From Pseudolabrys sp. (GTDB taxonomy: Bacteria; Pseudomonadota; Alphaproteobacteria; Rhizobiales; Xanthobacteraceae), in assembly GCA_026125895.1 (NCBI GenBank), contig JAHCKG010000007.1, forward strand, positions 96,853 to 160,852: a DNA stretch of 64,000 nt, written 5' to 3'. Numbering within the stretch: position 1 is the stretch's first letter; every line of letters starts with the position of its first letter. Position numbers and translations under genes: made by a program. The notes below the pieces were generated by a model that did not search any database, was not told where the DNA came from, and saw nothing but the letters and a program-made list of their open reading frames with translations. Below are positions 18,214 to 29,075 of the stretch, piece by piece.

Positions 18214-19154
18214 CAACGCTCATTCTTTTCAAACTTGAGATGAGTGTATCCGCCCTGCACGCCTTTTTTGCGCCATTCATCAACAGCAAGACGTGCAATT
18301 TGAGCGAGCGGAGTAAATTCGATTTCGCCATAATCTTGGAGCGTGCGTGATGGATCAAGAAGGATCGACGCCGCATCATCTGCACCGAGAGGCTTCACTT
18401 CCGGTTCCGGCCGGTCGTTGAGCTGCATGGCGTCAACTACCGCGTCATAGAGCTCGCGGATTGCAACGTCTTTGCCGGAAGAAAAATGGTAGGTGCCATG
18501 TCCCTTGCCGTCCACAGCGCTAACGACTGTGCGCGCTAGATCGCCCGCAAAGCAGAAATCACGGCGAGCAGGCGTGACAAAGCACTTTTTACCCTCCGAA
18601 AGCCGTTGGAAGAATATTGGTAGGGGGCCAGACACGTTGCGGGGACCAATAACGTTAGCGAGCCGAAAGGTCACCCAATCGGTGCCAGAAAATTGGACAT
18701 AGTGCTCGCCTGCCGTCTTGGATATCGCGTAACTCGAATTCACCGGACAAATCGGATGATCTAGCCGAATTGGGGACTGAATTGGCTTAGTTCCATAGCA
18801 TAGTGCCGTCTGGAAATATACCAGCCGCTCAACCTTGTGATTCTTGCAAGCCCTGGCAATATTCGCAGTACCTGCCGCATTCACCAAAGCGTCGGTCCCC
18901 CAATCCTCTGGGTCCTTGTAGGACGCCGCAGTGTGCACGACTACCTCAGGTTTAAACTCCTCGAACAGGCCATCGACCAGCGCGCCATCTGCAATCGTAT
19001 CTTCGACAAGCTTTACCTTGTTGTGCTGTGCAAGGTTATCGCGACGACCGGTAGCAAAATTATCAATTGCTAACACATCGTCGCTGCGAGCCGCGAGCAT
19101 GTCTATTAGAGTCGAGCCGACCTGCCCCGCTCCACCGGTAACAAAAACCTTCAT
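18213..19154 (-). CDS. NAD-dependent epimerase/dehydratase (extended SDR) 3
   Basis: A 313-residue extended SDR with VTGGAGQVGSTL at the N-terminus and the catalytic YAISK. It is a tandem paralogue of the 17263-18213 product along its whole length. AGAGAGG lies ahead of the ATG. It heads the three-gene epimerase block, about 210 bases downstream of the first amidotransferase gene. Tandem duplication with divergence suggests two related epimerisations or a reductase/epimerase pair rather than redundancy. Confidence 0.88.
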   Translation of the reverse strand: MKVFVTGGAGQVGSTLIDMLAARSDDVLAIDNFATGRRDNLAQHNKVKLVEDTIADGALVDGLFEEFKPEVVVHTAASYKDPEDWGTDALVNAAGTANIARACKNHKVERLVYFQTALCYGTKPIQSPIRLDHPICPVNSSYAISKTAGEHYVQFSGTDWVTFRLANVIGPRNVSGPLPIFFQRLSEGKKCFVTPARRDFCFAGDLARTVVSAVDGKGHGTYHFSSGKDVAIRELYDAVVDAMQLNDRPEPEVKPLGADDAASILLDPSRTLQDYGEIEFTPLAQIARLAVDEWRKKGVQGGYTHLKFEKNER

Positions 19155-19363
19155 GGGATTGAACCTCTCTTAAGAGCTCATCTAACGCAATCAACGCAAA
19201 GGTCCAACCCCGACCAAACGAACAACAGCAAGGTTTTCCCCCATGAAGGTCTCCATCAGGATCCAAGACTGGTCAGTGGCAGTTAGCCTTTTCAGTCAGG
19301 GTTGGATTCGGTCTCGGTCTTGACCAATTACGGTACTAAAATACCGCATCGTTGCTCGCTCCT

Positions 19364-21289
19364 TTAGGGATTTGCATTGCGAGCTTGCGCCCGTATCTCT
19401 GCCGAATTGTCGTGGAACGTCCGATGCCAAATCTCCAAACATAATAATCCCCACGTTTTGCGCGAAAATTTCCCAGCTTTATCGAAGTTCGCTAGCACCG
19501 CGTTCGCATTCATGAATGGGCGAGTGCGCGCAGCGCTCGAACTGAACATGTCTCCTACAAAATCTCGCAGCTCGTTCCCAAACCATTCCTTTAAGGGCAC
19601 AGGAAAGCCCATTTTGTCACGGCGGCTGATGATTTCCGGTGGGAGCTTATCGGCGAAGGTTTGCTTCAGCAGATGCTTACTTCGTCCGCCCTGAAACTTA
19701 ACATCGGCTGGGATGGTGGCAGCAAACTCTACCAATGGATGATCAAGCAACGGCACACGGCTTTCTAAGCCGTGTGCCATACTCATACGGTCTTCGACGT
19801 GCAAAAGCGCCGGTAGCAGGCACTTGAAATCGAAATGCGTCATCTTGTCGAAATAAGCTTCGTGCTCAACATTATCCCTGTTGTTGAAGATCGCTTGAAA
19901 GGCAGCGTAAACTCGATCTTTATTGAGAGCCATCCAGTCGACCTCTTCAGCCATGTCGCTTGACCGATCTATCAAGCGAAAATACCTGGCATCAAGATTA
20001 TTGAACAACCCCTCGCGCCAAAATTCCCTCATCATAGGTTTATATTCACGCAGCAAGCCGAGATTGGGCACAATCGACTCGATGGTTACGACATAGTTGC
20101 CAGACTTATAGGTCCCTTCAATTGCCGCACTAATGCACTGTTCGAAGTACGCGATCAAGTAACGCGCATATCCGCCAAACTCCTCGTCGCCACCTTGCCC
20201 ACCAAGAACAACTTTGACACTCTTTGCAGCGAGCGCGGATACCATAAACTGAGGAAATGATCCTGGGCCGGCCACGGGGAAATCGAGGTGCCACATCACT
20301 TTTTGAAGGTTGTCTTTAAAATCATGGGCTGTAATGTCGCAAATCTGAAGGTCGATACCTGAAAGTTTCGCCGCCGCTTCAGCGTAGCGAGATTCATCAT
20401 AGCCTGGATAATCCGTGAAGCGGCCGTGAAAGCCCAGGCGATTCTGAGCGTCCGCGTCAGCAGCTAGACGCGCCATTAGGCTAGAATCGACACCACCCGA
20501 CAAGTACGCACCCACAGGTACGTCAGAGCGAAGATGCAGGGAAATACTGTCATCAACCAGCTCGCGCAAGCGCCGTTCGAAATAACTTGCGGTATGACTA
20601 TGATCGATTTCATATCGCACATCCCAATAGCGTCGTAGAGAAACACTTCCACTCTCTGCTATCAACATATGTCCGGCAGGCAATTGATTTATGTGCCGAA
20701 AAAGCGTCTTGTCGCCAATTGTGTATTGGAACGTAAGGTACTCCGCGAGTGCATCAGAGTCAGTCTCGATGTCCGGCAAAAAAGGCAATAGCGCTTTTGC
20801 TTCGGATGCGAAATATATCGTCCCGTCTACAACCGCATAATAAAACGGCTTAATACCAAAACGGTCCCTCGCACAAAAAAGACGCTGGCGTTTCTCATCC
20901 CAAATTGCAAAGGCGAACATCCCACGCAACTTCGAAAGGCAATCAACACCGTAAACCTCATAGGCGGCGAGAATAGTTTCGGTGTCAGAGTGCGTCCTAA
21001 ATGCCCACTTGTCCTTGAGAGATTCACGTAATTCTCTGTAATTATATATTTCACCATTATAGGTGATAATGGCGCCACTCGGCGCGATCATTGGTTGAGC
21101 CCCACCCTCAGTGAGGTCGATAATAGCCAATCGACGATGAGCGAGCGCAACTCGTCTATTCTGACTTTGCCATGCTCCGTAGCCGTCAGGCCCCCGATGC
21201 GCAACGAGTTTGCTCATCACTCCGAGTGACGGCATAAGGTCGAACGAAGGCGACGAGTCCAAGAGAGCGATGCCGGCTATCCCGCACAT
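19364..21289 (-). CDS. asnB: Asparagine synthase (glutamine-hydrolysing) family amidotransferase 1
   Basis: A 641-residue class II amidotransferase. The start at 21289 leaves MCGIAG, so Cys2 becomes the N-terminal nucleophile of the glutaminase. The ATP pyrophosphatase loop SGGVDSS is at residues 264-270. The family includes AsnB and enzymes that amidate sugar carboxylates in O-antigen synthesis (WbpS and Bordetella Wbm homologues, from memory). In this setting amidation of a hexuronic acid is more likely than asparagine supply. It is coupled to the upstream glycosyltransferase by a TGATG overlap. It is clearly different in sequence from the second copy at 22756. Confidence 0.92.
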   Translation of the reverse strand: MCGIAGIALLDSSPSFDLMPSLGVMSKLVAHRGPDGYGAWQSQNRRVALAHRRLAIIDLTEGGAQPMIAPSGAIITYNGEIYNYRELRESLKDKWAFRTHSDTETILAAYEVYGVDCLSKLRGMFAFAIWDEKRQRLFCARDRFGIKPFYYAVVDGTIYFASEAKALLPFLPDIETDSDALAEYLTFQYTIGDKTLFRHINQLPAGHMLIAESGSVSLRRYWDVRYEIDHSHTASYFERRLRELVDDSISLHLRSDVPVGAYLSGGVDSSLMARLAADADAQNRLGFHGRFTDYPGYDESRYAEAAAKLSGIDLQICDITAHDFKDNLQKVMWHLDFPVAGPGSFPQFMVSALAAKSVKVVLGGQGGDEEFGGYARYLIAYFEQCISAAIEGTYKSGNYVVTIESIVPNLGLLREYKPMMREFWREGLFNNLDARYFRLIDRSSDMAEEVDWMALNKDRVYAAFQAIFNNRDNVEHEAYFDKMTHFDFKCLLPALLHVEDRMSMAHGLESRVPLLDHPLVEFAATIPADVKFQGGRSKHLLKQTFADKLPPEIISRRDKMGFPVPLKEWFGNELRDFVGDMFSSSAARTRPFMNANAVLANFDKAGKFSRKTWGLLCLEIWHRTFHDNSAEIRAQARNANP

Positions 21290-22596
21290 CACTTATTTCC
21301 TTTTTGGTCAATTCCGCTCCTAGTAGCCCGGCGGACGTGATTACCAATCGGTGATGATTTAGTGAATTCTGCCTGATCTAAGAGATCAGCCAGTTTCGTC
21401 CGTTCGCGCTCCCAATTCAGACGCTCTGAGAGGGCCGCGATATTATCGTTCAGAAGGCCCAACCTCTGCCGCCTAAGAGTGCAAAGAACAGCTTCCGCCA
21501 ACGCCAGCGGGTGCAGGTCACACAAACATTTCCCGATGTCAAGAGTCGAGATAGCGCCTTCAATCTGTGACAGACGTCCTCGCACAATTGGCAAACCCGC
21601 TGCCACTAGCTGAAAAAAACCATTTGGCAAGGCGTTCATATAGTTTTCCGAGCAAGGCCGGTAAAGCACGAGGCCGACACTTGCCGACCGTATAGACGGC
21701 ACAATCTCGGTCGGAGCCAACGCAATCCCAAAATGAAGCCTTGAGGAAACATCCGCGAATTTCGAGGTGTCACAAATTTCGTATCCACGCCCAATGAATG
21801 CCAGATGAAAATTTGTTGGAAGATGACGAAGTGATTCAATTGCAGCTTCTGCCGCCATCCCTGGCTTGTAATTCCCAACCACAACCATCAGCTCGTCTGT
21901 AGAAGCCAATTTCAATCGGTCTTTTATCGAAACGGCGCTCGGATCATCCTTTCTGCCATCGTGAACGTTCCGGATGACATGCACTGCCTTTGGAGAGAAC
22001 CTATTCAGCAAGCGAGCCACTCCCTCACTTACAGTTGTAGTGGCGTCAGCCTCCGCTAGAATTTGATCTTCAAGCGCGCAGAGTAAGGGATTTAAAAAGT
22101 TGCGCTCATACGAGGTGGCTGTCCCTTGGGGTGCAATCCCTCGATAGAAATCGTGAGCATCGTACAGAATTATGGCCCCACTGGTCTTAGCAAAACTGCG
22201 AATGGCTCTATAGTACTCAAAGGAATGCAGTACATACACTTTCGCGGCAGGGATCTTTCTCTTAGCAACGGTCAGCCTGCACCAGTCGAATAGCTTGAAC
22301 GCCGCGTGCAACAATAATTCGCCTACGTAGCCGAAATGCCCTCTCCTGAAGGTTGCAACGAAGCGACTAACGCGTCCTGAGGGCAAGACTGATCCCGGCC
22401 TTGCTGTGGAGCGATTTCCCCTGAGAGAACGCACATCGAGTTCATCGCCCCAAAAACAATTTTGACTTTTGTACCCCTCAATAACAATAGACCGAAATCC
22501 GAGTTCAGCGAATGCAGTTGCGAATCGATAAGCGCGACTGTCTGAGTCTAACGAAAGCGGGGTGATTGAGACGGCCATAGGCAGAGGGAGGACCAT
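21289..22596 (-). CDS. Glycosyltransferase family 4-like protein
   Basis: A 435-residue GT-B-fold glycosyltransferase. A donor-binding region resembling GT4 enzymes is seen around NYMNALPNGFFQLVAAGLPIV, where the E-x7-E element of typical GT4s is replaced by a neutral form. The N-terminal acceptor domain has the common ILYDAHDFY segment. It should transfer a sugar to the growing repeat unit at the cytoplasmic membrane face. The downstream amidotransferase begins within its stop codon. The start ATG at 22596 has only a weak ribosome site (GAGAAAC). Donor unknown. Confidence 0.8.
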   Translation of the reverse strand: MVLPLPMAVSITPLSLDSDSRAYRFATAFAELGFRSIVIEGYKSQNCFWGDELDVRSLRGNRSTARPGSVLPSGRVSRFVATFRRGHFGYVGELLLHAAFKLFDWCRLTVAKRKIPAAKVYVLHSFEYYRAIRSFAKTSGAIILYDAHDFYRGIAPQGTATSYERNFLNPLLCALEDQILAEADATTTVSEGVARLLNRFSPKAVHVIRNVHDGRKDDPSAVSIKDRLKLASTDELMVVVGNYKPGMAAEAAIESLRHLPTNFHLAFIGRGYEICDTSKFADVSSRLHFGIALAPTEIVPSIRSASVGLVLYRPCSENYMNALPNGFFQLVAAGLPIVRGRLSQIEGAISTLDIGKCLCDLHPLALAEAVLCTLRRQRLGLLNDNIAALSERLNWERERTKLADLLDQAEFTKSSPIGNHVRRATRSGIDQKGNK

Positions 22597-22755
22597 GTTT
22601 CTCTAACGTTCCAACTGGCCAGCACGGCCAACCCTAGGTGCTCAACGTATGTCAAAAGACGCAACCGGCTAGGTACCGGGGCACAGTTCGCAACCATCTG
22701 CTGTAACGCAATAACGTATGCGCGGGCTCAGCTCCAGCATCTTTGAGCGCCATAG

Positions 22756-24657
22756 TCATCCGGAGATGCGGTAGGTACGCCCCCATATCCCCAAATTTAT
22801 GATGCGCCAAAGTGTGAAGTCGATCGGTCGACCGCCATCCAGCATCTCACTGACTAGCGCGCGAGTGCCCTTTTCGTTTAATAGTTCGGGAAAGTAGGCC
22901 AGCGTGTCCTCAACGCATTCTATCACGGCCCCCCGAGCAGGACCTCTAAACCAAGCCTCTTCAGGTGTCGCGAAACCAAGCTTGTCACGCCGTTCGACAA
23001 CTTTGGTCGGCAAAATTCCGGCCATTGCCCTCCGCAGCACACGCTTAGTATCCCCATGCACAATTTTATGTTGCGAGCCTAATGCGATCGAAAACTCGAC
23101 CAAGCGATGATCCAGAAACGGCACGCGCGCTTCAACGCCGTGCGCCATACTGTTTCGATCTTCCCAATGGAGCAGCATGGCAAGATTGGAGCCTTGCGTC
23201 AGCGCGACGCATAACGATCCTATATCATTAGCGGCATCTAAACCGATCTCTCTGAGAGCCACATCGAATGCCCCGGGCTCAGACGCCAATGGCGCCAACT
23301 TCGGAGAGGCCATCCAATCATGCTGAACTAACGAGCTCTTTCGTCGTCGAGCGAACGCGGCTACTCTCTGAGGCAGAAGCGGGAAAATCGCGGCCCTAAT
23401 TTGCTCCAAAACCGGAAGCCCATGATACTCCCGACGCTGTAAGACGGTTTTGATTAGATCTAACCAATGACCTCTTCTTACTAAGTCTGCGACATAGACT
23501 CCAAAAGCACCATGATATCCGGACAGCGGCTCATCGGCGCCCTGTCCGTCCAACATAACCTTTACGCCGGCTTTGCGAGCCGCCTCAAATACACACCACT
23601 GTGCGAATATGCTGGTGCTGCCATACGGCTCATCTTGTTGCCAAGTGATCCTTTCTGCTAGATCGAACGCGTCAGCGACACTGGGAAAGACGAAATGCGG
23701 GCTGCACCGAGTCGCGTCGATGACGGCATTCATATAGGGCCTTTCGTCTACCGATTTTTCTGAATAGCAGGCACTGAACGTGTTGACGCGGTTCTGTACT
23801 CCGTCGCTTTTAAACAATTGATCCATCAAACAAACGATAGAAGAACTATCCAGCCCGCCCGACAAGCATGAACCGATGGAAACATCCGAGCGCATGTGCA
23901 TTTTAACGCTCTCGTGAAACAATGCTCTAAACTGCTCGGCGGCCGAGGCCTCGTCGACCTCAACTAAGCCGGGCCGCAGCACATTGTACCATCGGCGAAC
24001 GCTAGGCGGCGCACCATTTCTCCAAATCGAAAGATTAATCGTCGCGCACTCTCCGCCTCGCAATTGCCGGACGCCTTCGAACATTGTCTCGGCCGTGTGA
24101 TCCAAAATCCCGCCTGACAAAAAATCTCGAACCCGCCGGAGATTCATTCGTCGTGGCATGGATGGTATGCACAAAAACTGCTTAATCTCCGACGCAAAGA
24201 CGACTCCGTCGGGCAACACTGCGTAGTACAGCGGTTTAATCCCGAAGCGATCTCGAGCGGCGAACAATATCTGCGTTGTCGCATCCCAGATTAGAAACGC
24301 GAACATGCCGTTTAGCCGATCAAGACAGCCCTCTCCCCACTCGGCGTAGGAGGCCATTAAAACCTCACTGTCACTCTGCGATTTAAAAGTATAGCCTAGG
24401 GCCGCGAGCTCGTGGCGAAGCTCAATATAATTGTAGATCTCCCCATTGAAAATCATGCAATAGCGGCCGTCGAAATCCATCGGCTGTGAAGCGGCGTCTC
24501 TAAGGTCGATGATGGCAAGTCGTCGGTGACCGAAGGCTAACGGGCCCCTGACCGTGTCAATTACTCGCCACCCTTCTCCATCAGGGCCGCGATGCTCGAC
24601 GATGTCTATGCAAGCCTTCAGTGGCGGAATGCCTAAAGAGGCGAAGATGCCGCACAT
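22756..24657 (-). CDS. asnB: Asparagine synthase (glutamine-hydrolysing) family amidotransferase 2
   Basis: A 633-residue class II amidotransferase. The ATG at 24657 gives MCGIFA with Cys2 as glutaminase nucleophile; the frame extends five codons further but overlaps the previous gene. The synthetase loop SGGLDSS is at residues 266-272. It begins 4 bases after the upstream glycosyltransferase stop. It is the second AsnB-like gene within 5 kb and differs from the first throughout, which argues for two separate amidation targets or donors in the polysaccharide. Confidence 0.92.
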   Translation of the reverse strand: MCGIFASLGIPPLKACIDIVEHRGPDGEGWRVIDTVRGPLAFGHRRLAIIDLRDAASQPMDFDGRYCMIFNGEIYNYIELRHELAALGYTFKSQSDSEVLMASYAEWGEGCLDRLNGMFAFLIWDATTQILFAARDRFGIKPLYYAVLPDGVVFASEIKQFLCIPSMPRRMNLRRVRDFLSGGILDHTAETMFEGVRQLRGGECATINLSIWRNGAPPSVRRWYNVLRPGLVEVDEASAAEQFRALFHESVKMHMRSDVSIGSCLSGGLDSSSIVCLMDQLFKSDGVQNRVNTFSACYSEKSVDERPYMNAVIDATRCSPHFVFPSVADAFDLAERITWQQDEPYGSTSIFAQWCVFEAARKAGVKVMLDGQGADEPLSGYHGAFGVYVADLVRRGHWLDLIKTVLQRREYHGLPVLEQIRAAIFPLLPQRVAAFARRRKSSLVQHDWMASPKLAPLASEPGAFDVALREIGLDAANDIGSLCVALTQGSNLAMLLHWEDRNSMAHGVEARVPFLDHRLVEFSIALGSQHKIVHGDTKRVLRRAMAGILPTKVVERRDKLGFATPEEAWFRGPARGAVIECVEDTLAYFPELLNEKGTRALVSEMLDGGRPIDFTLWRIINLGIWGRTYRISG

Positions 24658-24661
24658 TATT

Positions 24662-25993
24662 TCACTTCCCAATTACGTCATCGTAAGCGCTGAGAAGAGT
24701 TTGCGACTCATGCTCCCAACAAAGGGTGCGCGCCACTTCCCGCGACCGCGCCTTGAATTTGCGTATCGATTCTCGGCTTAGCCCATTCATTACGTTTGCG
24801 ATGTCGACATGGTCCGCCGTGGGAAGAAGCACTCCAACCCCGGTTGCTCTCACAACGCGGCTCATCTCGGGCAAGTCGCTGACGCAGACTGCGAGACCTG
24901 CCATAATGTATTCGAATAACTTATTAGGTAGAACGTATTCATGCTGTTTTGAGAGCCGGGGCATGCAAAAGAAGCCGACATCAAAAAGGGCGGCTTCACT
25001 GACAAGATCCGTCATCGGCACTGGCGGAGCGATGGTAACGCGCTTGCTCACGCCAACCGACTCAATTAGCCGGTGCAGTGCACTCCGGTACGACTCATTG
25101 CTCGGCCCCCGAATCGTCAATTCGAATTCAGGCCGCCACCTCTCGACCGAGCGGATCAATTGTTCGAGCCCCCGGACAGGGGCGACGATGCCGTGGTATA
25201 AAACACGAATACGGCCGGACTCAGGGATGTATGGAACTGACTCGTAGCGAGGCACATTTCGTATTACGAGTGGCTTGAATGGTAGCCTGTAGATCCTCTG
25301 AAGCTCGTCCGCAATCCCCTCAGAAACCGTCGAAACGACGCGGGCTTCTCGAATATACTTTCCCTCGATGGCTTTAACGAGTGGTCGCGAAAAAATACGC
25401 CATTTCAATCGTTCCATGTATTCGTTTACTGCAAATTCATGGGTATCATATGCAACTACACCTCCGCGTTCGGAAGCCAAGCGCTCGGCGAGTGGAAGTG
25501 TAAGCCAATCATTCGCGACCCAGAGGTCCGCGTCAACGCCCGTGCTCGCTTGGTACAACTCTTGAATCGTAGCCCAAGACCAGTAGGTCTGAAGAGCCAT
25601 TTTCGAATCAAATCTCATCATCTGCGTTTGTAGCGCGAGACCGACGCGGCTCTTTATGCGCGCCGCGAGCCTTATTGCACCTCTAGTGCCTCGTAACGCT
25701 GTTCTCAAAATCGCATCGTTTCGAGGGCCTTCGGACAGGGGCCTGACGGCGACATCGACTTTCACTCCCGCTTGCGCGTCGCCGGAGACTGCGTTCTCGA
25801 TATGATAACACGGCCATAGAGGATTCTGCGATTTTGCTCCCGGCTGCCCTACGGCTGCCACCACCCAGCCAGCTTCGAACAAAGCATCTCCTTGCCGGCG
25901 GACTCGAGGATCGTCAGGGATTCGGGACAGCGACAACAAGCATACTTTTTTGCCATTTTTAGGCCGATCGCGCACCCCATCATTGTCTGCCAC
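24662..25993 (-). CDS. Glycosyltransferase family 4 protein
   Basis: A 443-residue GT-B glycosyltransferase with the N-terminal LSRIPDDPRVRRQ motif typical of bacterial GT4 sugar transferases, AYDTHEF in the acceptor domain, and the donor-site HEYVLPNKLFEYIMAGLAV near residue 360. The start is GTG at 25993 with GGAG 7 nt upstream. It precedes amidotransferase 2 by only a few bases, paralleling the GT plus amidotransferase pair at 19364-22596. The C-terminal half of the 34869-37679 protein has similar motifs. Confidence 0.88.
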   Translation of the reverse strand: MADNDGVRDRPKNGKKVCLLSLSRIPDDPRVRRQGDALFEAGWVVAAVGQPGAKSQNPLWPCYHIENAVSGDAQAGVKVDVAVRPLSEGPRNDAILRTALRGTRGAIRLAARIKSRVGLALQTQMMRFDSKMALQTYWSWATIQELYQASTGVDADLWVANDWLTLPLAERLASERGGVVAYDTHEFAVNEYMERLKWRIFSRPLVKAIEGKYIREARVVSTVSEGIADELQRIYRLPFKPLVIRNVPRYESVPYIPESGRIRVLYHGIVAPVRGLEQLIRSVERWRPEFELTIRGPSNESYRSALHRLIESVGVSKRVTIAPPVPMTDLVSEAALFDVGFFCMPRLSKQHEYVLPNKLFEYIMAGLAVCVSDLPEMSRVVRATGVGVLLPTADHVDIANVMNGLSRESIRKFKARSREVARTLCWEHESQTLLSAYDDVIGK

Positions 25994-26027
25994 GCCTATT
26001 CTCCGCGATGCGGCCGATACTCTAAAC

Positions 26028-27176
26028 TCAATTCGCAGAAGAAGAATCTAACGAGTTCAATACAGCGGTAATAATTTGGCTTTGCGTAGCCTCATCGAGG
26101 TACGGATGCATCGGTAAACTGAGGACCCGCTGCGCTAGGATTTCGGAGTTATTTAAGCCCGATGGAGCTACTGGATAATTCCGATAGGCCGCTTGCTGAT
26201 GCAACGGTTTCGGGTAGTAAATTGCCGTCGGAACTCCCGCTTCTTTCAGGCGCGCCGCTACTGCATCGCGGTTCGGCAACTCGATCGTGTACTGCGCCCA
26301 TACAGATGTCCCCCCGGGGACGATGGCCGGTACGCCGACGAACCCGCCTAGTCCAGTATTGTAGCGCTTATATACTCTGTCGCGCCGCTCGATTTCGTCG
26401 TCGAATATTTTCAACTTCTCGATAAGGATCGCAGCTTGGATTGTGTCCAGCCGGCCGTTCATACCAATGCGAACGTTGTCGTATTTATCCGCCCCCTTTC
26501 CATGCACAACCATCGAGCGAATGATATCCGCCAGAAAAGGGTCGTCAGTGAACACCGCCCCGCCGTCACCATAGCACCCCAACGGCTTCGCCGGGAAAAA
26601 GCTAGTAGTGGTCACCTTTGCGAGTGTGCCAACGCGGCGATTGCCATAAGATGCCCCGTAGCTCTGCGCGGCATCGTCGATGATCCATAGACCGTGCTTG
26701 TTGGCGATAGGATCAATAGCATTGAAATCAGGAGGTTGACCGAAAATACCAACCACAATGGCGCCGACGGGGCGCAGCCGGCCATGTGATGCAATCATCT
26801 TCACAGCTTCATCGAGGCTGCCGGGATCGATATTGTATGTGCGCGGCTGACAGTCCACGAATACTGGCGTCGCGCCGACCAAGGCCACCGCCTCTGCTGT
26901 TGCAGCAAAAGTAAACGACGGGACAAAAACGGCGTCGCCTCTACCGACATTCATGGCCATCAGAGCCAATACAATCGCGTCGGTACCATTTGAGCAACCA
27001 ATCACATGTTTAGCGCCGCAATGAGCAGATAACATCTTTTCGAACCTGGCGACCTCTGGCCCAGATATGTAGTGGCCATGGCTTAATACGGCATCGATTG
27101 CATTTTCAATTGACGGTCTGAGTCGCTCTTGCTGTTTAGCGAGATCGATGAAAGCGATACTTCGTGTATTGGTCAT
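26028..27176 (-). CDS. wbpE: DegT/DnrJ/EryC1-family aminotransferase, WbpE-like
   Basis: A 382-residue PLP-dependent sugar aminotransferase. The PLP lysine is in TSFFPAKPLGCYGDGG (Lys197), the aspartate in IIDDAAQSYGAS. The N-terminus AFIDLAKQQERL, and LRHG/LSHG-HYISGPEV, closely follow P. aeruginosa WbpE, which aminates UDP-3-keto-GlcNAcA at C3 using glutamate. It follows wbpD with a single base between stop and start, and wbpB lies just beyond. This gene order (B-D-E) supports the substrate assignment, although related enzymes act on other keto sugars. Confidence 0.93.
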   Translation of the reverse strand: MTNTRSIAFIDLAKQQERLRPSIENAIDAVLSHGHYISGPEVARFEKMLSAHCGAKHVIGCSNGTDAIVLALMAMNVGRGDAVFVPSFTFAATAEAVALVGATPVFVDCQPRTYNIDPGSLDEAVKMIASHGRLRPVGAIVVGIFGQPPDFNAIDPIANKHGLWIIDDAAQSYGASYGNRRVGTLAKVTTTSFFPAKPLGCYGDGGAVFTDDPFLADIIRSMVVHGKGADKYDNVRIGMNGRLDTIQAAILIEKLKIFDDEIERRDRVYKRYNTGLGGFVGVPAIVPGGTSVWAQYTIELPNRDAVAARLKEAGVPTAIYYPKPLHQQAAYRNYPVAPSGLNNSEILAQRVLSLPMHPYLDEATQSQIITAVLNSLDSSSAN

Positions 27177-27177
27177 C

Positions 27178-27780
27178 TCAGGCCCTCACTAACATTTCCA
27201 GCGAGTCAACACCGACCTCGCGATAGCGCGACCCATCAAGCGGACAAATCAGGTCCGAACCGAGCCTCATACCAGCCTTGCTCATCCAACCAACCCGCCT
27301 CGCCGGCGTCCCAACCATGAGTGCAAAGGCCGGCACGTCTTTCGTGACCACGGCGCCAGCGCCGATCATGCAATATTCTCCAAGAGTATTACCGCAAATT
27401 ATTGTGGCATTTGCCCCAATTGTAGCGCCCCGCTTCACAAGCGTCGGACGAAATTCAGACTTTCTTTCTATATCGGCCCGTGGATTTATGACGTTGGTAA
27501 AGACGCAGGATGGCCCACAGAAAACACCGTCCTCCAGTGTCACGCCGGGATATATGCTTACATTATTCTGCAATTTGCATCTGTTTCCGATGCTGACATC
27601 AGGGCCAATGACGACGTTCTGCCCGACAACACAGCCGCGGCCAATTTTGCTGCGTGGCAGGACATGGCTAAAATGCCAAATGCGCGTTCCTTCACCGATC
27701 TCGACCCCTTCGTCGACATACGCACTTTCGTGAAATATCACGCCGGGCAGCCGGGCTTCTTGACGCAACTGCGAAGACAT
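27178..27780 (-). CDS. wbpD: Hexapeptide-repeat N-acetyltransferase, WbpD-like
   Basis: A 200-residue left-handed beta-helix acyltransferase with repeats such as [29 protein letters not shown] and [31 protein letters not shown]. The ending [13 protein letters not shown] is close to WbpD, which acetylates the C3 amino group of UDP-GlcNAc(3NH2)A. The frame continues upstream to a GTG at 27837 that would overlap wbpB by 38 bases; I prefer ATG 27780, giving a normal family start, although its ribosome site is weak. Confidence 0.92.
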   Translation of the reverse strand: MSSQLRQEARLPGVIFHESAYVDEGVEIGEGTRIWHFSHVLPRSKIGRGCVVGQNVVIGPDVSIGNRCKLQNNVSIYPGVTLEDGVFCGPSCVFTNVINPRADIERKSEFRPTLVKRGATIGANATIICGNTLGEYCMIGAGAVVTKDVPAFALMVGTPARRVGWMSKAGMRLGSDLICPLDGSRYREVGVDSLEMLVRA

Positions 27781-27799
27781 GATCGCGACCGAGCCCCAA

Positions 27800-29075
<1,276 letters not shown>

